From: Schizophyllum amplum
Taxonomy: Eukaryota; Basidiomycota; Agaricomycetes; Agaricales; Schizophyllaceae
Direction: 5' to 3'
NCBI GenBank assembly: GCA_007026445.1
Contig: VDMD01000017.1
Coordinates: 434,001-498,000, forward strand
DNA: 64,000 bases
Numbering within the stretch: position 1 is the first letter of the stretch; every line of letters starts with the position of its first letter. Made by a program: the position numbers and the translations under genes. The notes under the pieces are model-generated. The model was not told the origin of the DNA and did no database searches. It worked only from the letters and a program-made list of their open reading frames with translations. Below, piece after piece: positions 1 to 11,042 of the stretch.

Positions 1-950
1 CCTTGGTTTGACGATGGTAACATCATCATCTCCGCGGGCGGCAAGCGGTTCAAAGTCCACCGATCTATACTGGCTGCTCAGTCGGCCTTCTTCAGTGATC
101 TATTCTCTGTAGCAGATGCAGACGGTACGAACACATCCGACGGTTGCCAGGTAGTCGAACTACACGACAGCCCTGCGGAAGTCGCTGACTTCCTCCGCGC
201 AATCTTCGACTCGAGGTACGTCGTCCCTGGTCATATAAGGAATACGATGACCGTCGCTAATCAATGCTCCCCAGCTTCTTCGACGCAAACCCCGCCTCCA
301 AGCCGCCCGCCGCCACCATCTGTGGCGTCCTCCGCCTCGCGCACAAATACGACGTCCCCTACCTTCGCCGCCGCGCCCTCGCACACGCTTCCCGCCTCGT
401 CCCCCGCACCTACAAGCAGTTCGTCGACCGAGCATTGACGGAGTCCACCGCCGACACCTACTTCCGCCTCGCCGACGTCGCGCTCGAAACCGGCGTGAAC
501 TGGCTCCTGCCAACTGTGCTGGAGGCATGCGCGCGGTCCCTCATCTACGCGCCCAAAGTCCGTCCCCCGGTCCCGGAGGCCACCGTCGCCCGGTGCGCAG
601 CGGGCGTGGAGGCGGTGCAGGCGGCGGGGGACGAGCGCATCGCGCGGCTCTTCTTCAATACCACGAAGCCGTATTGTTTGCCATTGAGGGTAAACGCCTG
701 CGCGGATAGTTTCCGGGAGCTCCAGGGGGATTGGGAGAGTCAGCTGTTTCCCGCGGCGGGGAGGTCGTGGAAGGACTGCGAGAACGCCATGCGGAGTGGA
801 TTGTGCACAATCTGCTTCCCGGCCATGGTGGCCAAGAACGCTGCGTGGACGGAGCAGTACTGGGATGGGCTTCCAGCTATGTTCGGGCTAGGCAGTTGGA
901 GCACGCTTGAGTCGGAACGAAGGGAGGATCTCAGGTATTCCAACGCTTAG
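1..950 (+). CDS. BTB/POZ domain protein, 5' end outside window
   Basis: The open frame from base 1 reads a BTB start (FDDGNIIISAGGKRFKVHRS, then SAFFSDLF and VVELHDSP), typical of fungal BTB proteins that dimerise and often act as adaptors or transcription cofactors. A 59-nt GT-AG intron at 216-274 splices ...FDS to FFDANPAS. Exon 2 (275-950) continues with ICGVLRLAHKYDVPYLRRRAL, the segment that follows the BTB fold in this fungal family, then a C-terminal part with scattered cysteines (MRSGLCTICFPAM) ending in a TAG at 948-950. The start codon is upstream of the window. No DNA-binding domain is seen. Family assignment is firm; a specific function cannot be given. Confidence 0.85.
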
Positions 951-1795
951 CAGCCGAGGGTTTGATTTTTATACCTACTAGTAGTTGACAAGTAGACGAT
1001 GTGTCACCTTTGGAGATGAGTTTGACTTAGTTTCCACAACCTATGGCTTGTATATCCGTCCCTCTGGCTGCCATTGTCTGCTTGTTTCAGCTTTCGAGGA
1101 TATGTGCACAGAGTAGGCCTATATACTCTTCATGCATACTGTGATGTGCGCTGAAGAAGCAATTTGCGGCACTATTCGAGTCACGAGAGCTGCGATTCCC
1201 GCCCAGGGTCATAGAGCGCGTCTACTATTGACGAGCTTAGACACAGTGCTGGCGTATGTATATACACACGACGTGCCCCCCCCCCCCCCCCCCCTCCTTC
1301 CCTTCCATCCTGAATCTCTTGCAGCCGATGCATGCAGAGCGCGAAGGACACCACGGCCTGCGGACAGAAATCCATTCGAGATGTTGCGCATGTCGAATTC
1401 AGTCACTGCTCTCGTGTTGTCGCCGCTGCGTAGAGCACACGACGACATGGATATGTCGTCCGAGGGTATAGACCCATCACACGCGCCGCGCGATCATAGA
1501 GGTGGAGAGATGTTATGCCAGCATCAGCATGGTCGGCGTCGAGCGCCTAGCATGTCGTTTATGCTGTACGGCCTGGGCCGCGAAGCGTGCAGCGGCGCGG
1601 CTGGCGATGAACGACCCAAGCAAGGGGCCGTCGCACGAGCGGACGCCGAGATGCTCTGCCGGAGCTAGGTGCCGGTCTTGCTGGCTGTTACCCGTGATAT
1701 GCGGGCTGGCAAGGACAGAACTCGCGGAAAGCGGATGCTCGCCAGATCGAGTGGCTGCATATGCGTAAGGTGAAATCGGGCAGACCGCATTGATT
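951..1795. other. Intergenic; first copy of duplicated downstream flank
   Basis: No supported gene. The stretch contains a run of 19 C at 1276-1294. From about 1083 it resembles 3286-4072 base for base in many blocks, for example CAGCTTTCGAGGAT near 1090 and near 3290. It is therefore the 3' flank copied together with the HNH-like gene next to it. Open frames here are not conserved between the two copies, which argues against coding. Confidence 0.6.
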
Positions 1796-3119
1796 CTACG
1801 TGTCCATAGGCGCTGCGAGAGCGACGCCATAGCGGAAGTAGGCCCAGTCATTACTCGAGAAGTCCGACGTCGGGAAGCAGCCGTTGCGCTTCACCCATGC
1901 CGGCGGCTTGTGAACGGGATCGCGACTGCGAGCGGGCGGCCACGGCGCTCGACGAGCAGGAGAGGTCGGGCACTTGCGTGGAGGCGATGGTGGCGCGTAT
2001 GGACCATAACGGTTACGCAGACGTTCGGAACGGCGCAGCTGGACCGGTGGATGGATGGGCTCTGGCGGAGGGTTCTCCTCGATGGGGTCAAACTCGGGGC
2101 CGATGCTGGATAGCCATATGCAGGCCTTTTTGCGATAGTTACTATCCGCCACGTCCGAGTCGCGTACGATGTTGACCGACTCGGGTATCGGTAGCTCTCC
2201 TGGCGTACACAGGAGATACCCGCTCGCCTCGGTGCCGCTCAGGTCGGAGTCGTCTAGCCCATACTTGGGCTCGTCGATGAACCACTGCGGAGGCTTGACC
2301 TTGCGGGAGCGCCACTGTGTTATCAGGTTGCGTGCACACACGTGCCACTGCGCAGAGAGTGAAGTAGAGCGCTTCCAGAAGATCTTGTCCGCAAAGGAAG
2401 CGATTGAGAACGGATGGGCATAGCATTCTACGATGCGGAACTGGTCGCTGCCTTCCAAGCAACGCGTTCCATTTGTGGGATCTATGCCTCCATTGAGATC
2501 TTCTTCTGTCTGCGGTCGCAACTTGAATTCGTCTTGCAGGGCGCGCGCCGCGTCAGAGCAAGGAATGAACACGTAGCGATACAGCCCTTCCTGTGATGCA
2601 AGCTACAGTCAAGGGCCAACGTCAGTTTAGGCTGCTGGACATCTGCTCACCAGCACTTACGGCTGTTAACGGTCGTCGTGGAGATCTGTCGTTCTCCTTG
2701 CGAGCCTTTATTCCAGAGAGCTCCAGGAAGTGCATCGCGTCCACGTACGTCTTGAAAGTCGGGGCGAGAATGAATTCTCCCCTAGAATACATCCGACATA
2801 TGTCTTCGCGAACTGGAGACGTGTTAAGACAATGTTAAGAAGTTGTCAAATCGGAGGAATTCATGTTCGACTTACAGCAGATGCCATTCTCTCGCGACTT
2901 GAGATAGTAAGAGAGGCCACCTCGAGGCAGACCAAATATCCATTCTTGCAGAGCGACCTATTGATTGTCAAATACGCTTCGTGACAAGGATGTATCACAA
3001 ACCGTAGCGTCTGTCTCTTCTGCAGCCTCGTAGGGGATGGGGCGGCAACGAAGGAGATTTTCTGTCGCGCCAGATATAGGGCATTTGAACTCGTTGGGCT
3101 GCGAGTCTGTTCGAATCAT
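1796..3119 (-). CDS. HNH-nuclease-like protein, copy A
   Basis: Four exons give about 385 residues: ATG at 3119, introns about 3002-2958 (45 nt), 2875-2813 and one near 2600, stop at 1796-1798. The order of motifs fits the agaricomycete HNH-endonuclease-like family: FKCPISGATENLLRCRPIP, then YYLKSRENGICFREDICRMY with GEFILAP, then GLYRYVFIPC, then YAHPFSIASF. The histidine expected in the D-x-H part of the HNH core is Cys here (DICRM), and the first conserved His is not evident, so nuclease activity is doubtful. The C-terminal 110 residues are proline/arginine rich with RRSERLRNRYG and a conserved end at AAPMDT. The tandem partner is copy B. Family call is moderate; HNH-derived is my inference from motif spacing. 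Confidence 0.6.
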
Positions 3120-4072
3120 GCTGTACGTGGATAGAGGCTCGTCAAGCGTTGCGCGGTGGTAGCAGGGGGAAGTGAGAGACAAAGAAGAAGCGTGTTGGAA
3201 TAATGCGGCGCGGGCCGATGAACCCGTCAATAATACCAAAAGGGTGAAATCGTGCTTTCCACGCCGTCCGTCACAGCTTGCTTGCTTCAGCTTTCGAGGA
3301 TCAGCACGTGGACTACTTCTACTTGGGAGAAATAGGTTTACACAGTTGTACTCGTTCACGATCCTTCCCGCGTAGGGTGTTACACGTTATTGGAATAAGC
3401 AAGTGCACATTCGCGATAGCGCTACTAGCTGCGATCTCTGCTCGTGTACTATGATATTGACGAGCTAGGACATAGTATAGTAGTACATGAATAAAATGTG
3501 CTGTCTCCCTTCAGTTCCAATATCAATCTCTCGCAGTCGAGACATGCAGATTGCGAAGGATACCATGACCCACCGAAAGGACCCATTGAAGACCGGACGC
3601 CTTTTGGCAAGCCCCATCTCTGCCTTCGTCTTGCCGCCGTTGCGTAGGACGTAGGACAGTACGGACATGACGCCCGCGGATACAGGACAATTGCACGTGC
3701 CATATCGACCACGACGGCGGAGATGTCATGACACGTCGGCGTGGTCGACGAATCGCGGCGCCGAGTGCCTAGCACGTCGTTCGTACTGTATGACATAAGC
3801 CTGCGAGGCGTGAAGCCGCGCGGCTGTCGAAGAACAACGACGAGCAATCGTCGCAGGCGCGGACGCTAATGCGCTCCTAGGCGCTGGCCGTGTCGTCTGG
3901 GTGCCGGGCGTGTCAACAGGGCGACTGGGTGCCGGTCGTGTCGACTGTTGCGCGTAATACGCGGGCCGGTAAGAGCAGAACTCGCCGCCGGTGCGGACGA
4001 CCGCGAAGAGGATGCTTGCCAGATTGAGTGGCTGCATATGCGCAAGATGGAATCAGGTGGACCGCGCCGGTT
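3120..4072. other. Intergenic between the two HNH-like copies
   Basis: This stretch holds the 5' flank of copy A (3120-3285), the junction of the tandem duplication near 3286 and the 3' flank of copy B. No conserved frame is seen. A short repeated GCCG(T/G)GTCGT(G/C) block near 3887-3940 is the only local repeat noticed. Confidence 0.55.
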
Positions 4073-5374
4073 CTAGGTGTCCATAGGTGCCGCGAGAGCG
4101 ACACCATAGCGGAAGTAGGCCCAGTCGTTGCTCGAGAAGTCCGACGTCGGGAAGCAGCCGTTGCGCTTCACCCACGCGGGCGGCTTGTGGACGGGATCGC
4201 GACTGCGAGCGGGCGGCCACGGGGCTCGACGGGCAGGAGAGGTCGGGGCCTTGCGCGGAGGGGATGGTGGCGCGTATGGACCATAACGGTTACGCAGACG
4301 TTCGGAACGGCGCAGCTGAACATGTGAATGGATGGGCTCTGGCGGAGGGTTCTCCTCGATGGGGTCGAACTCTGGGCCGATACTTGACAGCCATATGCAG
4401 GCCTTCTTGCGATAGTTGTCGTCCGACACGTCCGAGTCGCATAAAGTGACCGGCTCGGGTACTACGTCTGCTGGCGTACACAGGAGATATCCGCTTGCCT
4501 CCGTGCCACTCAAGTCGGAATCGTCCTCCCCAAATTTCGGCTCGTCGACGAACCACTGCGGAGGCGCAATACGTTTCAAGCGCCACTGGGATACGAGGTT
4601 GTATGAGCACGCATGCCACTGCGCGATGAGCGTTGTGGAATGGTCCCAGAATTTCTTGTTCGCGAATGTGGAAACCGAGTACGGGTGTGCATAGCACTCC
4701 ACGATAGGGAACTGGTCGCTGCCCTCGAGAGCAGGCTTATTCCGTGCAGGATTTACGCCTCCGTTCAGATCTTCGTCTGTCTGCGGCTGCATATTGAACT
4801 CCTTCTGAAGCGCACGTGCAGCGTCCGTGCAGGGAATGAAAACATAGCGATACAGCCCTGTTGGAGAAGAAAGCTATATCAAGAGTCAGCTCAGCGCCGC
4901 GCTCAGGGATGCACTTAGTAACTCACGGCTGTCAACGGCCGTCGTGGCGACTTATCATTTTCCTTGCGATCCTTTATCCCAGCACGTTCCATAAAGTTCA
5001 TCGCATCCACATACGTCTTGAAAGTTGGAGCGAGAATGAATTCCCCGCGTGAATACATCCTGCAAATATCTGCACGGACTGCGAAAAGAGTCAGTGCATT
5101 GTCAGAGCGGAGGGAGGTCGACGTACAACAGATGCCATTCTCTCTGGACTTTAAGTAGTAAGAAAGACAGCCACGCGGGAGTCCGAATACCCATTCTTGC
5201 GAAGCAACCTTATGATAATGAGATACACTTGTCTTATGGCAGGGATGTACGACAAACCGTGACATCTTCTTCATCCGCGGCTTCGTAAGGGATCGGACGG
5301 CAACGAAGGAGATTATCCGTTGCGCCAGATATCGGACATTTGAATTCATTCCGTTCAAAGTCTGTTCGAATCAT
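4073..5374 (-). CDS. HNH-nuclease-like protein, copy B
   Basis: This is the paralogue of the gene at 1796-3119 with the same four-exon structure: ATG at 5374, first intron of 49 nt starting GTTTGT, stop at 4073-4075, about 380 residues. Motifs are FKCPISGATDNLLRCRPIP, QEWVFGLPRGCLSYYLKSRE, NGICFRADICRMYSRGEFIL, and a C-terminal basic tail with RRSERLRNRYG. The last 58 residues are almost identical to copy A, while the middle has drifted (for example KRIAPPQWFVDEPKFGEDD against RKVKPPQWFIDEPKYGLDD). The DICRM substitution for the HNH histidine is shared, so it predates the duplication. The frame is open throughout, so it looks functional as a gene even if not as a nuclease. Confidence 0.6.
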
Positions 5375-5744
5375 GTTTTAAGTGGACTGTGGTTCGTCAA
5401 GCGGTGCGCGGTAGTGGCAGAGGGAAGTTGGAGACAAGAAGGAAAACGTGTTGGGATGTTGCGGCACGGGCCGACGGCCCGTTCATTTTTCGGACCGGTA
5501 CCGGCCGCTCATCAACAGACACGTGTGTAATATGAACCATCCATCCGACCCCCATTGTTCGACAGGCCTGGTCTGTCGGCTACCTTTGCCACTACCTGTC
5601 CGCACGCGATGGCCCAACGGATGTCTCAGATCTACTGCGGATCTCTTTTTTCCTCATACGTATATGTAAGCAGCGCGTGGCGAACACGAATTCGAGGCCG
5701 GGTCCGTCGAACAATGGGCGGGCGCGATCGGTTAAGCCGACAGG
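5375..5744. other. Intergenic, promoter side of the gene at 5804
   Basis: The first 100 bases belong to the duplicated 5' flank of copy B. The remainder carries short GC-rich palindromic stretches (CGGACCGGTACCGG near 5495) but no supported gene. Confidence 0.5.
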
Positions 5745-5752
5745 TATAAAAG
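5745..5752 (+). promoter_or_regulatory. TATA box of the gene at 5804
   Basis: TATAAAAG lies 52 bases upstream of the ATG at 5804, followed by a pyrimidine-rich leader (TCTCTTCTCCTTCGCTCCCT). Spacing and the pyrimidine leader are typical of well-expressed basidiomycete genes. Confidence 0.6.
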
Positions 5753-5803
5753 ACATTCGCTGTTCTGTTCATTGATTCGTCTCTTCTCCTTCGCTCCCTC
5801 GCT

Positions 5804-8068
5804 ATGGCGAAGAGCAAGAAGAAGAAGAAGGCCGTTGAGAGCGAGGCTCCCCCCGGCGGGGAAGCCAAGCCAAAGCCGAAGACGCCCACTCAGAAACAGA
5901 AAGCTGTTCCACTTGACCACATAACTCCCCTCATCATCACTCCTTTCCCCCGCTCAACGAGAGCCAGAGACAAGGTCATTGCTCTCGTGGGCCGCCTGGT
6001 CTGCCTCATCACCGGCATGTGGGACCACCCCCACTTCTTACACTGCGCACATATCGTGGCTCGATCACTGCACACTACGCACAAGTCTGAGGTAAGTCAA
6101 CTCTCTGTCCTGAGTGTCGCATGTCTGACTGTATCATGCCTCTAGTACGCGTGCTTTCGGGACGACATTGGAATTGCAATTACTATAGGGACGAGTACGG
6201 CAATATACTTCGGAAGGTCTTGAACCTGGATACTTCCGTCAATCAAGAGATCTGTAAGTCACTTTCACTTCTGAAAACCGTCGTTAAGTTGGCCTTGCAG
6301 TTCACGCGTGGATTCATCTTCTCTTCGACGGTACCTCCGTCGTAAAGAACGTCGGCCAAGGCGCTATCGCCCTCGTTCCCGAGGATCTCGTAGAGATCGT
6401 GAAAGCCGTCAAAGAGAATCACGACAATAAGCTGAACAAGAACTACCGCGAGGTGCGTTCCAGGCTGTATTCATCGACTGATTCTCTGACCATGAACCAT
6501 AGATATGTCCCAAGCGTACGTATAGGTACAAGTTGCGCGCGCTCACCAACAAGAAATACTGGTTCGGACGGCATGCAGGCGCTGATCGTACCTACGCTCA
6601 TCTTTCGCCGGAGACGCGCACACCTGAGGACCTTGCGCAAGCCGATCGTGAGGAGGCGGTTCCTCTGGGCGAGATGAAAGAGGGGGTGGATCACGCGTCC
6701 GCGGTCTTTGGACCAGAGAGGGAGCCCACTCCCCCCGAAGGAACCCCTCCTACGGTCAAGACAACCAATGGCGACGTGACGTTTCATATCCTGGACACCA
6801 AGGCCGAGGAAATCACGCTCGTCAGTCACGCCAACCCCATCTTCGTCATTCGCGACTACGCACAGAAGATGCGGTACCGCATTGACAATGAGACGCTGGT
6901 CGACAACCTTCCTGCAGAAGAGCATATCGCGTACTTTCAGGATGAACTGTGGCCTGCAGTCAAACACTGGTTTAAACGCGATTCGGGGAGCTTCGTATCC
7001 AAGGAGGGACCGACGGAGACTGGCCACGACACGCGCGCACAGCGTAGCGCCAATCCCGAAGGCCCAATGAGCGCCCCAGAGAGCAGCTTTCCACCACGTG
7101 GTGCAGAGGCGCAGCGACGCGCGAACACCACCGCGGGGATAATCCACACTACGCCGACTTCCTTCTCGGAACCTCCCTCCTCGCCGTCTCCCGCAGAGAA
7201 CGTCGAGCAGCCCGGACTCCACTCAGCTATCAAAAGCGTCGCCGCAAGCCGCTCGGCGCGCAGTGCAAAGCAAGCTGTCCGCTTCGACTCCCCAGGCGAG
7301 ACGCCCTCTTCTCCAGGACCCGAGCGACAGGCCCTCAAGACGAGCGTTGCCATTGACGCCGACGCTGCGCCGACTCCAGGCCATCCGTCCACATCAGAGT
7401 CTGTGCTGGATGCCGCATCGGGGGGCATATCGCTCGAGAAGGTGACGGCAGACGCGGCGGAGCAGACGCCATTCGAGCGCACCGCCGGCCACGAGGAGGG
7501 CACCAAGAGTGTACCCAACGCTGATCGACACATCGAGCCTCGGCCGAAACGAGCAGCCAAGACCAATCCGACGTGCACTTCAGCTCCACCCACTGTACCC
7601 TCTGTCGCACCTCCCTCCGTGGCTCCCCGCCCAGCTCCTGCGAAGGATCCTCCCGTTCGTCGCTCGACGAGGCTCAATGGCGAGCAGCAGCCTGTCATTG
7701 ATTCCGGCGCGGTCCCTAAGGCTCCCGACAAGCCTCCCGTTCCCGACGCATCCGCTGCGCCTCCCCCTGCAGCTCCTACTTTATCAGTCGATCCGCCACC
7801 GCCGCTAGCGTCGTCTGTACCCGTCATCAGCGGGCGACGGCTCCGCTCGCATACCAAGCGCGCGCATGATGAGGTCGTCGCTGCCGCCGCCGATAATCCG
7901 GAGGGGCCAGCTGAACCACCGGAGCCTCCTGATCCCCCCGAGCCGCCCAGGAAGAAGGCGCGCGTCACGAAGGCCACTGCTGTCGACACCGCGCCGCAGC
8001 CGCTCGCCAAGAAACGGCGGCCGGGCAAGCACAAAGGCAGACCTACGCAGACGAATGAGGATACTTGA
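5804..8068 (+). CDS. Hypothetical basic, proline-rich nuclear-type protein
   Basis: Exon 1 (5804-6091) begins MAKSKKKKKAVESEAPPGG. Exon 3 begins after the intron at 6254-6300 and reads HAWIHLLFDGTSVVKNVGQG, and after a third intron the frame continues ICPKRTYRYKLRALTNKKYW to a TGA at 8066-8068. The N-terminal 230 residues look globular; the next 400 are low complexity (Pro, Ala, Ser) and include PPVRRSTRLNGEQQ, RRLRSHTKRAHDEV and a terminal KKRRPGKHKGR, which resemble nuclear localisation signals. I do not recognise the family. The exon 1/exon 2 junction is unresolved: GAG|GTAAGT and CTCTAG|TACGCG put exon 2 in a frame that hits TGA at 6220 unless one base is missing near 6215. Either a different weak donor (6096) is used or there is a frameshift. 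Confidence 0.55.
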
Positions 8069-8476
8069 TCCTCTGACCATACCCTCCTTCCTTTCCCTTC
8101 GATGCCTGGAGCATCCCGCCATCCTACATTCATCATGCTCCGTTCTGAATATCTCACCAATATGTATGCTTATCCCATCGACCGCTACACTTATTCCCAT
8201 TGTATGCGCCTGGCCCTGTTATATGTCCTACTGATGCTCCACATATGTCTTTCCATGTTCTCTTACATATGCTTGTCCTCGTAATTTATCTGTATGCTAA
8301 GCGAGTCCAGCGTGATGGAGCGTCAAGCACGCGCGGCGCGGCGCGCTAAGTACGTGACCTCAACGTCAACAAAGGTCACGTGCTGTAATCGATCCATCGG
8401 GACCGAGTGACGGCAGGTGCCGCCGGACTTCATTTCATACCTTGACCTCGACCTGCGACCACCACCACTGTCGACC
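8069..8476. other. Intergenic; F1 promoter with E-box
   Basis: This is the 3' flank of the preceding gene, then the upstream region of F-box gene F1. A perfect CACGTG at 8377-8382 lies 94 bases before the F1 ATG. A GACCTCGACC...GACCACCACCAC leader directly precedes the ATG and resembles the leaders of F3, F6 and F7. Confidence 0.55.
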
Positions 8477-10904
8477 ATGCCGACGTCTTCCAAACGTTCA
8501 AGGTCCGATAAAGACCAGTCTATGACTGCTCAAACACAGTATTGCCCCCAAGCACGTCAGAGCGAACCAGGGCGTGCAAATCATGTTCAAGTGCCGCCTC
8601 TTCCTCGCAAGCGGCGGCGAGGAGAAACTTCAATGAAACCTAACGGAGGCCCGAGGTCCAAGAAGACGAGGAAGCTTGAACAATTAGTGGATATGCCGAT
8701 CGACGTCCTCTACGAAGTACGTGCGCACGCCACTGACCGGCAGCCCCGTTTGCTCACATTATCACTGCAGGTATTTCAATACGTTGAGCCACAGACCCTC
8801 ATGAATCTTTCCCGCGCTACAAGGGCTTTGCGAAACCTGCTCATGAGGCGCTCTGCGAGGTCTATATGGCAGCGCAGTCTGGCTGGAGTGAACGGCCTTC
8901 CTTCAACCCCCGACGAGATGACCGAGCCGGCATACGTAGATTTGATCTGGGACAGAGGGTGCATGGTGTGTACCCCTGCATGCTACCTGCCGCACTGTAT
9001 AGCTCACCATACTTATGGCCCAGTTCTGTGGCACCTTGTCCGACGTGACGACCTCGTGGTATATGCGAGTGCGTTACTGCGAGGAATGCGCGCGCGAGAA
9101 GTGAGCTACCTCCCTTAACTCTGTTTTCTTAATGCTCACGTGTCAACAAGGTTTTCACACCGTCCTAATCATCTCGAATTTCCTGTGCTGTATCAGATGT
9201 TGTATATTGTCTCGACAGATGCCTCCAAGGCCGATATCTTACCTTGCATCCGCCGTAAGTATTCACCACGTTCTCCTATTTCAGCTGCAGTACTGATCGC
9301 AACAGCAAGGGGCCGACGCCGCTCGCAAGAGATGTATGATCATCATATGATGCAGAAGCTCGAGCAGGAACTGCAACTTTACCAAGAAGGCACATACGAA
9401 GCAGGAATCAAGTGGGAGAAAGCAGCGAAAGACTGGTACGAGCAGAAGAAACAAGCACTCGAGCTTCGGAGAAAGGTGGATTGACGAGCGGCTGTTCTGT
9501 CTCGTATCGCTCACTTGTCCATCTCCAGCATGCGCAGCTATGCGAACGGTGGATCGCCCGCTGCCAGGCAGCTAAAATTCTGGACCTAGAACGAAGGCGA
9601 GATGTTCGTCAACGAGCGTGCGTGATCTCAGCTCGCCATCTCATCAGTACTTATGCATACGTTGCTTAGTATTGAGGAGCGACTGGCTGCCCTGGGATGG
9701 GGTGACGAACTCGAACGATTGCCCCCAGGTGCGCTTGCGAAGCAAAAATCTGTACGCACCGTGATGCCGTTGACCGATAAAGGTGCGTTCGCAGAAGCCA
9801 TATCCGTACATAGTCCGCTGATGCTGCTTATTTCAGAGTGGCTTGCTATACGTGACGGTCTGGTCTCGTACATGACAAATGCGCAAGAAATGCGTTTCGC
9901 CAAGGAGGACAGGCTGCACGATCTTCTCGAGACCGTCTACCCAGACTTTTGCCGTTCGAAACCGTTTAGGGCCATTCTTCCCGGTATTGGAGACCTCGCG
10001 ACGGCACCTGCAATCACTGAATTCCTCGACGAGACCCCGTCCGTTGAAGAACTGTCCGCAGACGGGCTTCTCAACGCTCTCTCCACCATCCCTCAGTCGT
10101 TCTTTGACGAGTGGCAGGCACGTTGCGAGCAAGAGCTGCTCACGCTCGTGCAAGAGCACCTACAGAGGGACCTTCTCACTCGAGTGCTCCTCGGCATTAG
10201 AACCGTTACGTCGAAGACTCTGCGTCTCGCTTCCATAGTCTTTGGAACCCATAACGGCTCTGCCAGCGTCCACTACCCCGAAATCCTCCTCATGTCAAAC
10301 TACGACGAGGAAGAACGCCATCGACCTTGGAGCATTGATTCTGTGGTCATTGACGCGGAGAAGATACGGCATGCATGCCATGTTGTAGAGCTCGAGGGAG
10401 CGGATCCGCGAACGGCGAGAATCAAGGACATGGACGAATTGGACCCTTGGTACTACCATCCGGACGACTCCGAGGACCAGCACGGAATGCGCGTCGTGTA
10501 TCCTTGGCGATATAAGGTATGTGTCACCGTCGTTCGCGTCTTTACTTTGCCAACTTGCACCTCAGGTTCGAATGGGCTCGTATGGGCGGCGGCTCGCATA
10601 TCTGAGTCACGAAGAGACAAAGATCGCCCGCGACCGTCATATATCGGACCCATGGATTGTCCGGTTCAGCAACAGCGATGCTCATTGTGCGCATTGCGTT
10701 TCTCGTTTTGCAGAGTCAGAGGCGCTGTACAATCATTTGCGCGACGCGTAAGTACATGTCTCTGTCATTGCATCTGTATCTCATGCGGCCTGCAGCCACG
10801 ACGTGGATGCGGCAACGAAGAAGGACTTCATGGTCGATTTCTCGTTCCAAAAGCAGACGCCGCTTTCGATTCGTCCCCTAAGTCTCGAGGATGAAGGGTA
10901 TTGA
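8477..10904 (+). CDS. F-box protein F1 with zinc-knuckle and C2H2-like finger
   Basis: Multi-exon gene. Exon 1 (8477-8716) encodes a basic N-terminus ending LVDMPIDVLYE. Exon 2 (8771-8965) completes the F-box with VFQYVEPQTLMNLSRATRAL and the DEMTEPAYVDLIWDRGC motif. Exon 3 (9024-9100) reads FCGTLSD...RVRYCEECAREK, giving a CxxC...CxxC knuckle whose first pair is split by the intron. Later exons read HAQLCERWIARC, IEERLAALGWGDELERLPPG, then a long exon with FCRSKPFRAILPGIGD, IPQSFFDEWQARCEQELL and MDELDPWYY. Near the end, CAHCVSRFAESEALYNHL plus RDA|HD forms a C2H2-like finger split by an intron; stop at 902-904 of the 10 kb block. F-box proteins usually bind Skp1 in SCF ubiquitin ligases; the substrate is unknown. 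Exons around 9150-9480 are less certain. Confidence 0.75.
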
Positions 10905-11042
10905 GTGCAGGAGAGCTTCCCGGACGAACTTACAAGTTCAGTGCTTGTGATCAAGTAGTGTGGTAGTAAAGACCGTAGGTCAGACTGTTGTGGAATGAGC
11001 ATGAAATAACCACGTATAACTGCGGAGCCCTCATCCAACATT

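Larger units (their letters stand above)
1083..5500. repeat. Tandem segmental duplication, unit about 2.2 kb
   Basis: Two head-to-tail units, about 1083-3285 and 3286-5500, each hold a 3' flank, one minus-strand HNH-like gene and its 5' flank. Matching landmarks are the CTTTCGAGGA blocks, a conserved block at about 1310 and 3525 (both near TCTC(T/G)GCAG...GAAGGA), the two genes themselves, and upstream blocks at 3160-3210 and 5415-5465. Identity is highest over the last roughly 300 coding bases and much lower in introns and flanks. Confidence 0.75.

Noticed and set aside
1132..1668. 178-residue plus-strand frame
   Set aside because: Contains a poly-C tract read as polyproline and is not conserved in the duplicated flank at 3.3-4.0 kb.
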